DNA from: Selaginella moellendorffii
Lineage: Eukaryota > Streptophyta > Lycopodiopsida > Selaginellales > Selaginellaceae
Length of the DNA: 64,000 nt
Direction: 5' to 3'
NCBI RefSeq assembly: GCF_000143415.4
Contig: NW_003314355.1
Location: forward strand, 685,944 to 749,943
Translations under genes and position numbers: made by a program
Notes under the pieces: model-generated
What the model saw: only the letters and a program-made list of their open reading frames with translations
Told to the model about the DNA's origin: nothing
The model's database searches: none
Shown here: positions 10,971-22,167 of the stretch, in pieces
Position numbering within the stretch: the stretch's first letter is position 1
Layout: each line of letters starts with the position of its first letter

Positions 10971-13102
10971 TCAAATTGCAACCCACCTGAATAAACTTAC
11001 AAACATTTCTTCGTTCTCCCAGCTGAGTATCGCGGCACTCCGAGCTAGAGGACGGCCACTCCTGCAAAATGACAAGCCAGATTGTTGAGAAACAAAGAAC
11101 CAGTTGGAAATGGTTTACCTCCGCACATTTCGACGGAGGTTATAGTCGCGTGAGAAAGTACATTGAAGCTCCTCGCAGTCGGAGTCTTCTTGAGGGTCAT
11201 AGTCCGGATCATCCGAGTAGTCGTCTTTCCTGCTCCGTTCGCCTTCATCTTCGTATCCTCTGAAGCGTGGAACATTGGCCAAGAGGCTAAAATCTCCATT
11301 CTGCGCTTCTATGACACCAAGGAAAGAAAAAGCCCCGAGTCAGAGAGAAAACTACAAGTCAAGTTGAGTGTCCATACCAGAAGTGGAAGACCCAAAGTAC
11401 AAAGAGCCGAGGAAGCTCGTATTTTCATCTAGTCGTTTCTGCATGTCCAAAAGGATCTTGTAGCTCAAGCTCGCATAGTCCCTGTAAGAAATGTGAGGGT
11501 AAAGAAAGAACGAACCGATATCAACTTACTTGAAGGTAAGAATGCAATAGAAGACGTATAGAATAGCTGCAACAGCATAAGTTCCTCGTATGTAAAGCGC
11601 ATTCGTCAGATACTCATGTTGATAGTAAGGGCTGGATTTTGGAAGACGTAGCGACCAAAACTCGGCCGCAAAAGAGAGACACAGGCCTACACAAGGATAA
11701 AGTTACGTAGAAGCAAAAAAATCAAAATAAAATAAAAACGAGATTGCTTACCAGCGTAAAGAACGACCCTTCCATTGCTCGTTTGCCTCGTGCCGGTGAT
11801 GAGGTATATCAGTATGGCAACGGGAACGTAGAATAGAACAGCCTTTACGGTCCGTGACTCGGTCAGAATCGCGTTGTGCAACGCAAAGAGACGCTCCAGG
11901 GACGTGAAAATGAGAGCCTGCTTGGACGCAAATACTTCCTGGGCCTTGAGTATAGCCTCGGATCCGTCAGCCAGTCGTTGATGCATCTCGTGGAGCCGCT
12001 TGCTCTCTCGAAGCACGTCCTCTTGCATTTTCTCCTGTATTCTCTTGAGGCTTGCTAGGCCACTGAGCGCGGCTTCCTGGCCGGAAAGAAGCTCGTCCTG
12101 TCCGGAGAGGGACTTGACAACGTTGCTGTTGATGTCTTCCGCCTTGGACCTCAAGCTCGACACTTCCTCTTGCAAGTTCTCCGAGAGAAGCTGCTGCTGG
12201 CGAACCATCTTCTCCTGGTGATCCGCCAGCTCCCTCTGGAAGGACGACACGGCCACCATGTGTTTGTTCGTCTCGTCCGCGTACTCCTTGAGGTGAAAGA
12301 TGCCTTTGTTGAGATCTTCGTGCATCTCAACCAGGCCTCGCTTCATAACAAAGTACTCTTCTTCCAGCCGCTGCTGCAAACCGAAGATCTTGTCCGTGTT
12401 GTCTAAGATCGACCTTGCCTGGCTCTGCATCACAGCCAGCTTATCTTCCACCCAGTGAGCCGAGTCCTTGAGGTTGCCGATCACTTCTTCCGTTTCCAGC
12501 TTAAAAGCCTCGCTCCTGTTTCCAGTACCAAAGAAGAAAGAACGTGTTAAAGCGCTCATGGAGTGGTGGAAGGAAGCGACAAAAACTTACTGAAGGTGGT
12601 GGCACATCGATGCGATGTCGATGAAAAATTGGAGAAGAAGATGGTGTCGGTGATCGGTGAGAGACTTGGTACACTCCTTGACGGGAGAAGAATCCGGGCA
12701 GGATTTCAAAGGATCCTTACCGGAGCTCCGAAGGAAGCAATCGGCAAACTTGTAAGCCAGCCTCATTTTCTTGCTGTCATCCTTGAGCACCTCACGGCAA
12801 CTGGAGAAGAGGCTCGAGTAGGCGCTGTGCCAGCATGAACTCTGCAGCTTCTTCTTCAAATCCTCGAGGAGCTTGCCGCCCCTCTCACTGCCTGGCACCG
12901 ACGCCGTCTCCATCTCGAATGGAACCCTATGATCCATGAGAGGCAGCGCATTGTGTACCTGATCCGGCTGCTCCTCCCCATTGGCGGCCTGGCGAGGGGG
13001 TCGCCTGGGCTTGACAGACAGGATGTTCCACCAGGCGGAGTGCGCGGGGGGGAGGAAGAGCGAGAATGCGAGCGCGGCGAGGAAGAGGAAGCGAGAGAGC
13101 AT
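10971..13102 (-). CDS. GEX1: GEX1 / KAR5-Brambleberry family nuclear-fusion protein
   Basis: Six exons (13102-12591, 12515-11752, 11686-11530, 11481-11378, 11308-11119, 11061-10971) sum to 1818 nt, giving 605 residues, close to the size of known plant GEX1. Features in order: signal peptide (residues 1-22), luminal Cys-rich domain at about 68-170 (SSCWHSAYSSLFSSC, FADCFLRSSGK, CPDSSPVKECTKSL), long coiled coil at about 185-390, a hydrophobic span (LFYVPVAILIYLI, about 395-410), a second one (YAVAAILYVFYCIL, about 460-475), and an acidic then Arg-rich tail. The family acts at the nuclear envelope in gamete and embryo nuclear fusion. The last exon could instead end at a GT after EEMF and extend further; I chose the direct stop. 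A 5' fragment of this gene is at 8184. Confidence 0.88.
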
Positions 13103-13261
13103 CGATTCCTCTTAGAACCCTAATTCGAGAGTGGCAATTTAAAACTTCCGCCTTTTTAAATCGCAACTTTAAAGATACCTTTCCTTTCTTGAACTACACT
13201 CTACTTCAAGCGATTTGTTTTGGTAAACGGGAGACAAACTCTATTTCAAAATTGATACATC

Positions 13262-13709
13262 TCAACCAGGGATGTCTGGATATTCAAGTCTTGTAGCGCT
13301 ATCAGCCGGATCCGGAAGAGTGTAAAAGGCCGTCTTCATCCAGGTGACATATCTTTTGGAGCGATCAATCTTAACTCTCGAGTGCCTGATAGTTCTGCCA
13401 GACAAGCAAAGTATCAGCCCTCCAAGGAAAAGAAGGGGAATCAAAACCGAAAACTCCAAGGAACCATAGCTTAAACCTGCTAGCTTGAACTTCACGAGTT
13501 CTGGATCGCCCTCTGAAACGCTGCTCCAGAGAGAATGCGAGTAGCTCCACTCGATATTTCATTGTTTCAGTTCTTGTGGATGAAGCCGCCAAATCAACAC
13601 CAGCAAGCTTCCACTCCAAATCACGCCTTTCCCATGAATCAAAGATTTGAATGTGAAGCTGAATCAAGCCCCTGAAGATTTCTACCCGCTCCCTTTCCAC
13701 TCTGTACAC
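13262..13709 (-). other. Unrecognised short gene or fragment with one membrane segment
   Basis: On the minus strand one frame (from 13709) reads RRDLEWKLAGVDLAASSTRT and then KYRVELLAFSLEQRFRGRS. A second frame, ending at TGA 13262, reads EGDPELVKFKLAGLSYGSLE followed by a strong membrane segment (FSVLIPLLFLGGLILCL) and a basic stretch. The texture is protein-like in both frames, so a frameshift or an unresolved intron is likely. I do not recognise the family. It sits between GEX1 and RPS3a copy 2 on the same strand. Confidence 0.35.
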
Positions 13710-13845
13710 TCGAAGCCGCGAGAGAATATAGCTGGGCTTTCCTATGGAGAAGAAATCTCCAGAGAACTTTTAAAGTTGTGCAGAACGATATCTAAACTGT
13801 GTACTGTTAAGGAAAAGAGGCAAAACAAATATCAAGTAGGACGAC

Positions 13846-14983
13846 TTACGCCCCGACTACTTCAGCCTCTGCTGCCTCCGGTTCGGCTTCATCACCGACT
13901 GGTCGCTCAACCTTGACGCCAGTATCCTCGCTGTAGTCACCATGAACCTGGAGAAATGACAGTAAGCACACAAGTTCTTGCTGGAAAGATGGTTCTTCAT
14001 TACCTCCATCAGCTTCCCAAGATCGAACTTTGGGGCCTTCAGAATCTTCACCTTACGAATGTAAGTGTTCTGCAGGGGATAGATTCCCGCAGTCACTTTC
14101 TCGATCTCCTTCCCAATAACCTCGGGGATGAACTTGGCGACGAGGTCCTTGAGATCGCAGGACTGGGCCTCGCGAACCATGATCTCCCTCATTTTCTTGC
14201 GGATCTGTGCGAGAGTATGTTTGTAATGAACGGCCAACTCTTTCTTTTCAAGTATACCTGGCGGATCTGACTTGACTGAGCGTAGCAAGTCCTCTTCACC
14301 TGGTTGGGCCTCCGTTTGGTGAATCCAATGCAGAAGAGCCTCAAGGTGTAGTTGTCAGTCGTCTTCACATCAACGTGAGCTTCAATGAGGGACTGCCACT
14401 TCCGGACGAGGGACCGGAGCTTGTCGGTCGTGAAGTCCATTCCCTGCACGAGCATGAAAGTGGAACAATCAAATACTGAAGCTAGCACGAGAGAAAAGAA
14501 AATTCTCTTACCCAGAAGTTCGTGAGGACGTTCCGGCCTTGGACATCCTCGGCCCTGAGCTTGATCTTCCGGAAGGCGTGATCCTCGTCATTCTGCAAGT
14601 CCGCCAGCGACACTTCGAAGACACGCCCTTTGAGACCATCCGAGGCAATCTACAAGCACAGGAACACATCAAATTAAATCGAGATCAGTAGAAAAATCTC
14701 ACCTTTGTTCCCTGCGTTCTCGTCACAAGCGTCTTCCCGATCTGACGAACATTGAAAGTGGACATGGCCTTGACATCGTACCAATCCTTCTTCGAGAAAG
14801 GGTCGACACTAACGACAGAAGAAATCAAGCAATAAAATCGAAGCAAAACGCTGCGCGAAACACTTACATTTTCTTCTTGCCTCCCTTCTTTCCCTTGGAA
14901 ATCCGCTTGTTCTTCCTGCCAAAGAATCACACATTGAGCTAGAGCTACACGGCGAGAAGCGAGCGCACGTACCCGACGGCCAT
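13846..14983 (-). CDS. RPS3A: 40S ribosomal protein eS1 (RPS3a), copy 2
   Basis: Minus-strand duplicate of the gene at 8506-9636, with start codon at 14983-14981 and stop at 13848-13846. It has the same seven-exon structure and the same tiny first exon. As far as I can read it the encoded protein is the same, including the KAMSTFNV segment and the acidic tail ([12 protein letters not shown]). The introns have diverged in length and sequence while the exons are nearly identical. This points to an older duplication under strong constraint or to gene conversion of the exons. Both copies look functional. Confidence 0.95.
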
Positions 14984-15167
14984 GGCGCAGCGCAGCCGCC
15001 TTGCTGCTCAAGAACCCTACCTTAAACCTAAACGATGAGCATAGATCTCAACCGTCTAAATGATGAGCCAAGCGGCACAATGTCATTGGTACACGTGATC
15101 CCTTCCCGGGTTTTTGGTTTTTCCTTCCTGAGGAGCCCTAGCTCCCTTGAAAATCCTTTGAATCGAG

Positions 15168-15749
15168 ATGAAGATCCGAAAGGCGAAGCAAGAACATGGC
15201 CCAATCTTCTCCGAGGATACACTGGCAGCGAAGATCATGAATGTCAATGTATTGAAACTGGATGGAACAGCCTTTGGTAAGTCGATTGGATTTTACTTGT
15301 CATGGATTCGCAACTCTTCACTAGAGATTTCGGTGCTGGACGGCGCGAGCGTGGCCGATCTCAAGGCATCGCTGGAATTCACCGCGAATGATCTCCAGAA
15401 GAAATCTTTGGGGCAGGGCTCTGGCAGCATCGATTGGTTCGTTCGTAACTTTAGAAATCCTTGTGTTTAAAATTCCTTTTGTCCTTCCAGGGATCAAGTA
15501 TGGGCGAATTTCTGCTTGTGCTACATGAATCAAAAGCTCCTGGACGATTCAGCGTCACTGCGATCCATTGGAATACAACGCGATGATCAGGCAAGATCGT
15601 CCCCCCCCCCCCCCTTTTTTGGATTCTCTCCTCTACACGATCGATCTAAATTGTTTGTTTCTGACGAGCAGATCACGTTTGTTTGCCACAAGAGCTGTCA
15701 AAACACTCGAAGGAAACGCTGGCTTGGGGGATGCTTCGCTCATCCATGA
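15168..15749 (+). CDS. SNRNP25: U11/U12 small nuclear ribonucleoprotein 25 kDa protein
   Basis: Component of the minor (U12-type) spliceosome. Four exons (15168-15276, 15325-15436, 15491-15590 and 15672-15749) give 132 residues in one frame, the normal size. The ubiquitin-like core is visible: ISVLDGASVADLKASLEF, a W-D-Q-V-W-A-N-F-C block, and the diagnostic MNQKLLDDSASLRSIGI followed by QITFVCHKS. The third intron starts with GC rather than GT (CAG/GCAAGA...GAGCAG/ATC), and contains a run of 14 C. GC-AG introns are spliced by the major spliceosome, so no self-dependence is implied. Stop TGA at 15747-15749. Confidence 0.88.
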
Positions 15750-15919
15750 TCTCTTGTCCTTTCTCAAGTTAACTCTCTCTCAATTGTAAATAGAACACTA
15801 ACAGAGAATGAAAGAAAACTTCCATCTCTCCAAATCAAGAACAAACAAACATTTGTTTTGTGCCAATTGGCAGGAAAAGTCTGAAAAACAACGACCACAT
15901 TTTCCTCTTTGCTTTGGCT

Positions 15920-16564
15920 ATGGCTGCGTCGAGCGTGAGAGGGGTCAATTTCGCTCTTCCTTCATCCAATTGCAAGCTCATGACGAAGAACGGGATTTCA
16001 AGCGCCAGTTTCAAGCGCAGCAAGAATCCCAGGAGGAGATGGATGGTTGTGAGGGCCGAGGGCGAGCAAATCCAGAACAAAGGCATGACTCGCGATGGCC
16101 CCGCGCAAGGAGGGAGATGGCTGAGTTGCACCACTCGTCACGTCCGCCTCTACGCCGCCGCCATCGATCCCGTGACCTTCGCCATGGATCAGACGCAAAT
16201 AGATAAGTTGACGCTCATCTTGGATCCCGACAGCGAGTTCCTCTGGCCGGACGATAAGGTGGAGAAAGTCTACGATCATCTCCGCGAGCTCGTCGACACG
16301 TATGAAGTAAAACCTCTCCACCGAGTCCTCCGTAGATGATAGTAGTAGGAAAGAAAAGTCTTGACATGGGAATTACAGGGAGCTCCTCTGGACGAGTACA
16401 CACTTCGCTTGGTAGGATCCGACATCGAGCACTTCATTCGTAAGTTGCTGCTGGCAGGAGAGATCCAGTACAATCTCGACTGCAGAGTGCTCAACTTCAG
16501 CATGGGAAAGCCTCGTCTCAACTTGTACTCCCCGGAGCAGGATCAGCAGCAGCAGGATTCGTGA
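15920..16564 (+). CDS. NDHM: NAD(P)H-quinone oxidoreductase subunit M, chloroplastic
   Basis: Subunit of subcomplex A of the chloroplast NDH complex, which mediates cyclic electron flow around photosystem I. Two exons (15920-16306 and 16379-16564) give 190 residues. A Ser/Arg/Lys-rich transit peptide covers about residues 1-50. The mature domain shows the family core: [32 protein letters not shown], then [20 protein letters not shown] and [15 protein letters not shown] used the ATG at 15920 because it opens directly onto the transit peptide. An in-frame upstream ATG at 15860 would add a Lys-rich stretch that looks like leader sequence. The gene is 170 bp after SNRNP25 on the same strand. Confidence 0.92.
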
Positions 16565-16598
16565 GAAACTCGTAGGGTAGGAGCAATCGTAGCGCTGG

Positions 16599-18685
16599 TC
16601 ATATGAAGATCCAGTAGAGCTGGAGAGGCATCATGAAAGAAGCCGAGAGTGCGAATCCAAACCAGCTGATGTTCAAGCCATCGATGAGCTTGACGCAGCG
16701 TCCCGTCACCAGCACGTTGAAAGCGTTGTGGATGAAAGTGCAAGTGAGGATGTCGTTGACGTTGGGGATGAGGCTGTAGACGGTAGCGCCGGCGGACATG
16801 GCAGTGGCCATGTTTTGATAGTTGCTGTTGAGAATGGGAGTGTTTGATGCTGTGCAACTGGCCTGAACGTCGTCGACGCATCTGTAGGGGCCGAAGTCCT
16901 GGAGGAATGGAAAAGTTTACATCAGGATCTTAGAGCTTGAGCCAAGTTAGAACTTACAGTCTGGAAGTCTGCCATGGGGGTGGTGCCTAGAGCACAAGCA
17001 ACGTCGGCGTAGCCAGGACCAGCTCCATAGGGGTCACAGATCTGTGGCAAGCTCGAGCCGGTGTTGGAGTTAATGGTAGTAATTGCCGTGTTGGTCTGAG
17101 CGATGATGTCCTTGAGTGCTGATTTTGCACTTCCCGTGGTGGAACTGGCGGAGGCCTGTGACTGGCACGGGAAGATGGTGGCCAGTGTTGTGGTGGTCGG
17201 ATCAGCGTTATACTCCCGCATGGCCTCGCATGCATCGTTTGTAACACTGCGAAAAGTCACAAGAGGGGGAAGCTTAAATTCCACCTCTACCTTTTTTAAA
17301 GTTTTCACGTACCGGGAGAGAACGAAGTCTAGTCCTGCCAGTAACCACGCTGCAAAGAGCATAACCGCCATTCCCATGAAAGCTCTGTTGGCACGGCGTT
17401 TAGTAAAAATCCGAAGAAAAGGTTTAGATGTTAAAGCTCACTCACATATTCCCGTATGCAGACGACTGTGCACAAACAGCGACTGTGAAGAAAAGGTAAC
17501 TGTGAGATTGGCGAGAACCAAACAACTTGTAGAAGCTAAGAGTTACCTAGACCGATCACCGCAAACAAACATATGAAGGCTCCAATGATGTTGAGGAAAA
17601 TAAAGCTGCAAGGTGATCAAACAGGTCGTGAGGAAAATGCGAAGGAAGACGAGTGCGCGTCACTCACACTAGCTTGAGATAGAAGGGGATTTTCTTTTTG
17701 ATCTTGGACACCTTGACCCCGATTCCACCACTCCCACCGTCGACGTTGTTAGCAGCTGATAGAATGTTGGCTGAGGCCGTAGGATCGGATATCACGCCCG
17801 CTGCACTCTTGAGAGACGAGACAATCTCATCCGCCGTGTCCAAAACAAAGTCTGTCGCATTGATCACTACATCCGTGGTCTGTTTCAGCTGTTTTCCAGT
17901 CTTCGAAGTCCCCCAGAAAAGCACTGCTGTGCCTGCTCTGCGCACAGCTTTAGAATAATGAGATGGAGTGCTCGGATGAAGAAGAACAAGTGAAAAAAAT
18001 TGAGAGTACTTACATGGTACACACCAGCAAGAGTAGAAGGGAGGTCATTCTCGAGCACCTTTTCAAAAGGCTTCCCCCTTCATCCTTGGTTGGAAGCTTG
18101 TAGCCGCAGAGGTAGCAGCAGAATTTGCAAGCGCAAACCATGCACGCACACATGAAGGTGAGGACTGCCAGGACGTAGCCCCAAATTCCAATGAAGGCCA
18201 CAGACTGTGGAGGACAAAAGCAGGAGTTTAGAACACACCGAAGAGGAGAGGAGAGAAACCAAAGTTTTCATCGCCAATCACCACTTACGTGGGTGTTTTA
18301 GTGTGCAGGGAAAGCGATGAGGGAGCATACAGCCCAGTAGTGCTTGTTGATGACATCGAACTCTCCATTGTACTTTTTGAACTTTTGAAGGGCATCAAGG
18401 CGTGGAAACTTGAGCACAGCAATGTTGAGCGCCTTGGTGGCTTTGGACGCGACCTGGTTTGCATTGCTCCGGAAGAAAGCCGGCACCTAGAAGATGGAGA
18501 GAACCGCAAAAAGAGGAGGATTATCATCCGGCATTTCCTCTCGAAAAACTCACATTGACATCGGAGACATTGAAGATGCCTGGCGATGGCGCCCTCCTGC
18601 CGTAGCCAGCTGCTCCAGGCGCCAGCAGCAGCAACGCAAACCCTAATCCCAGACCTAATCCAAAAGCCCAGCCTCTCCTCCGCAT
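16599..18685 (-). CDS. Multi-pass plant membrane protein (At2g12400/At2g25270-like, tweety/prominin-like topology)
   Basis: Nine exons (18685-18554, 18486-18331, 18204-18014, 17937-17668, 17605-17547, 17492-17456, 17384-17313, 17246-16958 and 16898-16599) total 1506 nt, giving 501 residues with all junctions in phase. Features: signal peptide (1-27), a short luminal part, a Cys-rich membrane span (YVLAVLTFMCACMVCACKF), a second span (TSLLLLLVCTMAGTAVLF), an extracellular helical loop, two more spans (FIFLNIIGAFICLFAVIGL and FMGMAVMLFAAWLLAGLDFV), a Ser/Thr-rich loop containing cysteines, and a C-terminal span near the stop. Five spans and two large loops fit the uncharacterised plant family. 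Molecular function is not known to me. Confidence 0.78.
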
Positions 18686-18956
18686 CACGAAAGTCTGAAA
18701 ACCCTTTGGCGCGCGCGCGCGAGGATAAGAGATGCTGGGGTATATTTGAAGAATCATTTTTTGAATATGCTGGATTTGAAACTCTGTTTTGATAATTGAG
18801 CATAAAAGGAGATGTATAAAAGTCGTCCAAATAAGCATGAGATATTCACTTGGTTATTCCATGTGATTTTTCATACTCAACTTTGTGTATGAATGCAGAG
18901 GTGGTAGAGAGCATGCAAAAAAATTTCAAATCGATTGATCAAAAGCCACTATCATA

Positions 18957-19130
18957 GAGTTAACTGAACAAAAGGACTACGCACTTTTTGGGCACATAAA
19001 CCAGGTGGACAGTCTTACAGTTCATGATTTTGCAGAAGCCCTCCAGGATCTCTGGGACGATTGCATTAACAATGGTATTCTGCATGCAAGTCGCGATTTT
19101 GATTGTAAGAAGTGTGTTGGTGCTAATTGA
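18957..19130 (+). pseudogene. Fragment of the small secreted CaaX-tailed family
   Basis: A short frame ending at TGA 19128-19130 reads INQVDSLTVHDFAEALQDLW and then DDCINNG. This is the central block of the three full-length family members at 19877, 20941 and 23806. The signal peptide, the first Cys motif, the GFTGAKLT block and the CCLL tail are missing. It is a decayed copy at the left edge of the cluster. Confidence 0.75.
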
Positions 19131-19199
19131 CAATACCCATGACAAAAAAGTAAATCGTTTGTTTTAAATTAATATCATTTCAATGCTATAAAGTGGATG

Positions 19200-19712
19200 C
19201 ATGTCCATTCCTTGGGGTGAGCAATGAGATAGAGACAAAGATGGACAAGGTTCTGGTCACGAGATTTGACTTGAAATTGTTTGGTTTTAAGGCTAGAGAC
19301 GACAGGATTCTAGTGCAGGTCGTCCTTTCTGCTAGAAGCTGTGTTTGCCTGCTGTTGTGATCTTGTGGCGAGGAACAGGTCCTGCAAGAGTAATTTCAAC
19401 AAGCTCAAAAGAATTAAGCAGTGCTTATAGAGGGCTAGCTCTTGAGTTCTTGTTTGTTTTTATCTCTCTAGACTCCAACCTGTTAGAAGGAGAGTTTTGT
19501 TCTTGCCTGATGCAGATGAAACCGGGGATTTCCAAGCCAAAGCTATAACACCTAGCTCCAAAACCAGCCTTTCTAATATGAAAGCTAGTATATTAAGAAC
19601 TTATGGACTGAGGGAAACTTCGATCGTTCATGCTGCTGCTGCTGAGCCCGAGATTGTTTCTTTCTTGATTCCCTTTGAAGATGAAGAAAGTGGAACCTTC
19701 TGTTTATCTTAA
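19200..19712 (+). other. Unrecognised reading frame, probably a gene relic
   Basis: From about 19200 the plus strand reads KVLVTRFDLKLFGFKARDDR, then breaks at stops. A second segment ending at the stop near 19712 reads LPDADETGDFQAKAITPSSK and SFLIPFEDEESGTFCLS. The texture is protein-like, but the segments are in different frames and no family is recognised. It lies between a family fragment and the first full member of the small secreted family. Confidence 0.3.
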
Positions 19713-19876
19713 GCAAACGAAGTGTTTTGGCAAACACACAGAAAATTATTCCTTATTTGTAGTATTAATATTATTACATATTTTAAACAACTAGAAGCAT
19801 AAGATTAACATTCTTCCTTCGGAGGCTTAAATAATCCATACACTCAAGGTAGAAGAATATATTGATAAGATGTCTT

Positions 19877-20320
19877 TTAGAGTAAACAGCAATACCCCTC
19901 GTCATTGTCAACTCTTTTGTTTTGCTTTTGCTTAGTGCGTGACAACAATTCATTTCTTAAGATTTGGACCTCAACAACCATGGAACTGTCCGAGAGGGTC
20001 AGCTTAGCACCTGTGAATCCCTGGCTGATGCATTGATCCCAAAGATCTTGGAGGCCTTCTGCAAAATCAGCAACTGTAAGCTGATGCACCCGGTTGAAGT
20101 GAGCAAAAACTCCAATAGAGTTCTCTATGGCAAAATAGAGCCCTGGAGTAAAATTCCTTAAGATAAAATTTCTCCATGCACCTGCAGCACTTTCGCAATA
20201 GTCTTCTTGTTGGGTTCTCTGACTTCTACGCCCCACACATTCATGATATGCCACAACTGAGTAATTCAAGGATCTAATGACAGAATTTAATAGTAGAATC
20301 CACATTAGCAAATATCTCAT
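19877..20320 (-). CDS. Small secreted-type protein with CaaX-like tail, member 1
   Basis: Single-exon protein of 147 residues. The N-terminus (MRYLLMWILLLNSVI) is a good signal peptide or signal anchor. Conserved blocks shared with the other members are C-x14-C in the region HECVGRR...QQEDYCESAAGAW, then FTPGLY, LTVADFAEGLQDLWDQCISQ, GFTGAKLTLSDSS and the C-terminus NDEGYCCLL. The last four residues CCLL have the form of a CaaX prenylation site with Leu last (geranylgeranyl type), which is unexpected behind a signal peptide. No known domain is recognised. A TATA-like TTATAAAAA lies just upstream on the minus strand (about 20351-20361). Member 2 is transcribed divergently from 20941. Confidence 0.75.
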   Translation of the reverse strand: MRYLLMWILLLNSVIRSLNYSVVAYHECVGRRSQRTQQEDYCESAAGAWRNFILRNFTPGLYFAIENSIGVFAHFNRVHQLTVADFAEGLQDLWDQCISQGFTGAKLTLSDSSMVVEVQILRNELLSRTKQKQNKRVDNDEGYCCLL

Positions 20321-20339
20321 TGTCGCTTATGATATATAT

Positions 20340-20895
20340 GAACAAAATGTTTTTTTATAAGATACAATTCAAATAGAATTATCTTCACTATAATCTTGAC
20401 TAGTTTTAAATTATTTTGTTACAATTGTTTTATTCGTTATCCTAAAATATCTATTAATTATTAATATATAAGTTTTAATCTAGAAATAATTTTAAATATT
20501 CTTTTAGATAAATTTCTATAACTTAAACTAAAGTAGCTGTTCTTTTTTAACAGAAAAATCCTGTTTAAGAAATTATAGAAATTATAAACATATTGATTTT
20601 TATAAAAAATATTCTCATTAGATCAGAGATTATACTAAAATATCCAAGTATATACTAGGTGCCTATAGGTTTAACCAAAAATAGAGTTGGAAATAGTTTG
20701 CACTGCCAAACATTCTTTTAATTGATTCTAGTATAATATTAATCATTATTCTGAAAATGTTATAAATATAAACATGCTGTATAAAGACGTTTAAAAAAAA
20801 AATAGAAATAGGATGAATAAATAAAGTTTTATAAATAATTAAGTCAAACTTAGTCAATCATGATTGTAGGAATAATTGGATATCCTATTTAGCTG
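20340..20895. other. AT-rich intergenic region between divergent family members 1 and 2
   Basis: About 550 bp of strongly AT-rich DNA with no credible gene. It separates the divergent starts of two members of the small secreted family and must hold both promoters. AT content is much higher than around the housekeeping genes to the left. Confidence 0.6.
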
Positions 20896-20904
20896 TATAT
20901 AAAT
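20896..20904 (+). promoter_or_regulatory. TATA box of family member 2
   Basis: TATATAAAT lies 37-45 bp before the chosen ATG at 20941. This places the transcription start only a few bases upstream of the ORF and favours the short start (MRYLLMS...) over the in-frame ATG at 20917. Confidence 0.5.
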
Positions 20905-20940
20905 ACTCACTTTTCTTTGTTCATGTATTTCCAACAGACA

Positions 20941-21378
20941 ATGAGATATTTGCTAATGTCGATTCTGCTATTAAATTATGTCATAAGATCCTTAAATTAC
21001 TCAGTTTTGGCATATCAAGAATGTCTGGGGCATAGGCGCCAGAGAACCCACCAGGAAGACTATTGCGAAAGCGCTGCAAATGCATGGAGAAATTTTGTCC
21101 AGATGAGATTTACACCGGGGCTCTATATTGGCATAAATCGCGGTATTGGAATCTTCGCTCACATCAACCGGGTGCACGAGCTCACAGTTGAAGATTTTGC
21201 GGAAGGCCTCGAAGATCTTTGGGATCACTGCATCCAACAGGGATTCACAGGCGCAAAGTTGACCCTCTCAGACGGCTCCATGGTTGTCGAGGTGCAAATC
21301 GCAACAGAGGACCTTCTTTCACACACTGAGCACGACAAAGGAGTTGACAATGACGAGGGGTATTGCTGCTTACTCTAA
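20941..21378 (+). CDS. Small secreted-type protein with CaaX-like tail, member 2
   Basis: Single-exon protein of 145 residues, most similar to member 1. It has a signal peptide (MRYLLMSILLLNYVI), the Cys block ending in EDYCESAANAW, FTPGLYIGINRGIGIFAHIN, LTVEDFAEGLEDLWDHC, GFTGAKLTLSDGS and the tail NDEGYCCLL. Start 20941 was chosen because it aligns with member 1 and sits after a TATA box; the ATG at 20917 would add eight residues. Five cysteines are conserved in all members, two of them in the terminal CCLL. Function is not recognised. Confidence 0.78.
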   Translation: MRYLLMSILLLNYVIRSLNYSVLAYQECLGHRRQRTHQEDYCESAANAWRNFVQMRFTPGLYIGINRGIGIFAHINRVHELTVEDFAEGLEDLWDHCIQQGFTGAKLTLSDGSMVVEVQIATEDLLSHTEHDKGVDNDEGYCCLL

Positions 21379-22167
21379 GCCACACCCATTATCCGCATAT
21401 TCTCCTACCTTGAGTAGAGTACACATGTATCTTTTAGAGCCTTGGGAAGGAAGAATGTTACTAAGAATAAGAGAAATTGTTATCATATGGTTTGGAAATT
21501 GGAGCCCACCCAATGTTGTTGGAGTGACTTGCAAACATCAGTCAAATGAATCCATTGGCGCCACCTTTCCAAGTCATGAAAGAAAATTTGGGCCCTTTTT
21601 AAAAAACAAAAATCGTCCCAATCCTGACCGTACACCACTGGCCCAACGGCAACCACTTGGGAGGAGAGTTTCTCTTTCATTTAAAAACAAACGCCAAAGC
21701 TCTTTCTTTTACCCATCGCCCCCCCCATTTCTTTCCACTGTCTTTCCCCTCTCTTTCCACGCTTCCAAGACGAGGTATAGTAGAAGAACAACGCACACAC
21801 TCACATAAAGAGTTAAGTTTTTGTCCTCCATTTCGTCCGCTTTGCCCTTCTTCCTCTCTAGGCGCCGGCCGAGGCGCAGATCCACGCGCTTGGTTTGGAA
21901 GATTGGAAGATTTCTCTCCTTGCTCTCCGGCGTCGGTTGCAAGCAATCCAGCTCCAGTGACAGATCTAGGTCACGGCATTGGGGAATTTCTCGGAGCAAT
22001 GCAATGCAGTAGCTCCCGCGAGGAGGAGGAGCGGCAGTGGGGTAGGTTTTGGTTTCTAGGGGAATAAATGCGGGAGGAAAGAAGAGGCGCTTGGCTGGTT
22101 CTTGCTTAGCAGAGCGAGGGAGAAGAAAGAAAAAAAAATCTCGAAGGAAAGGGGCAAGAGGAGAATC

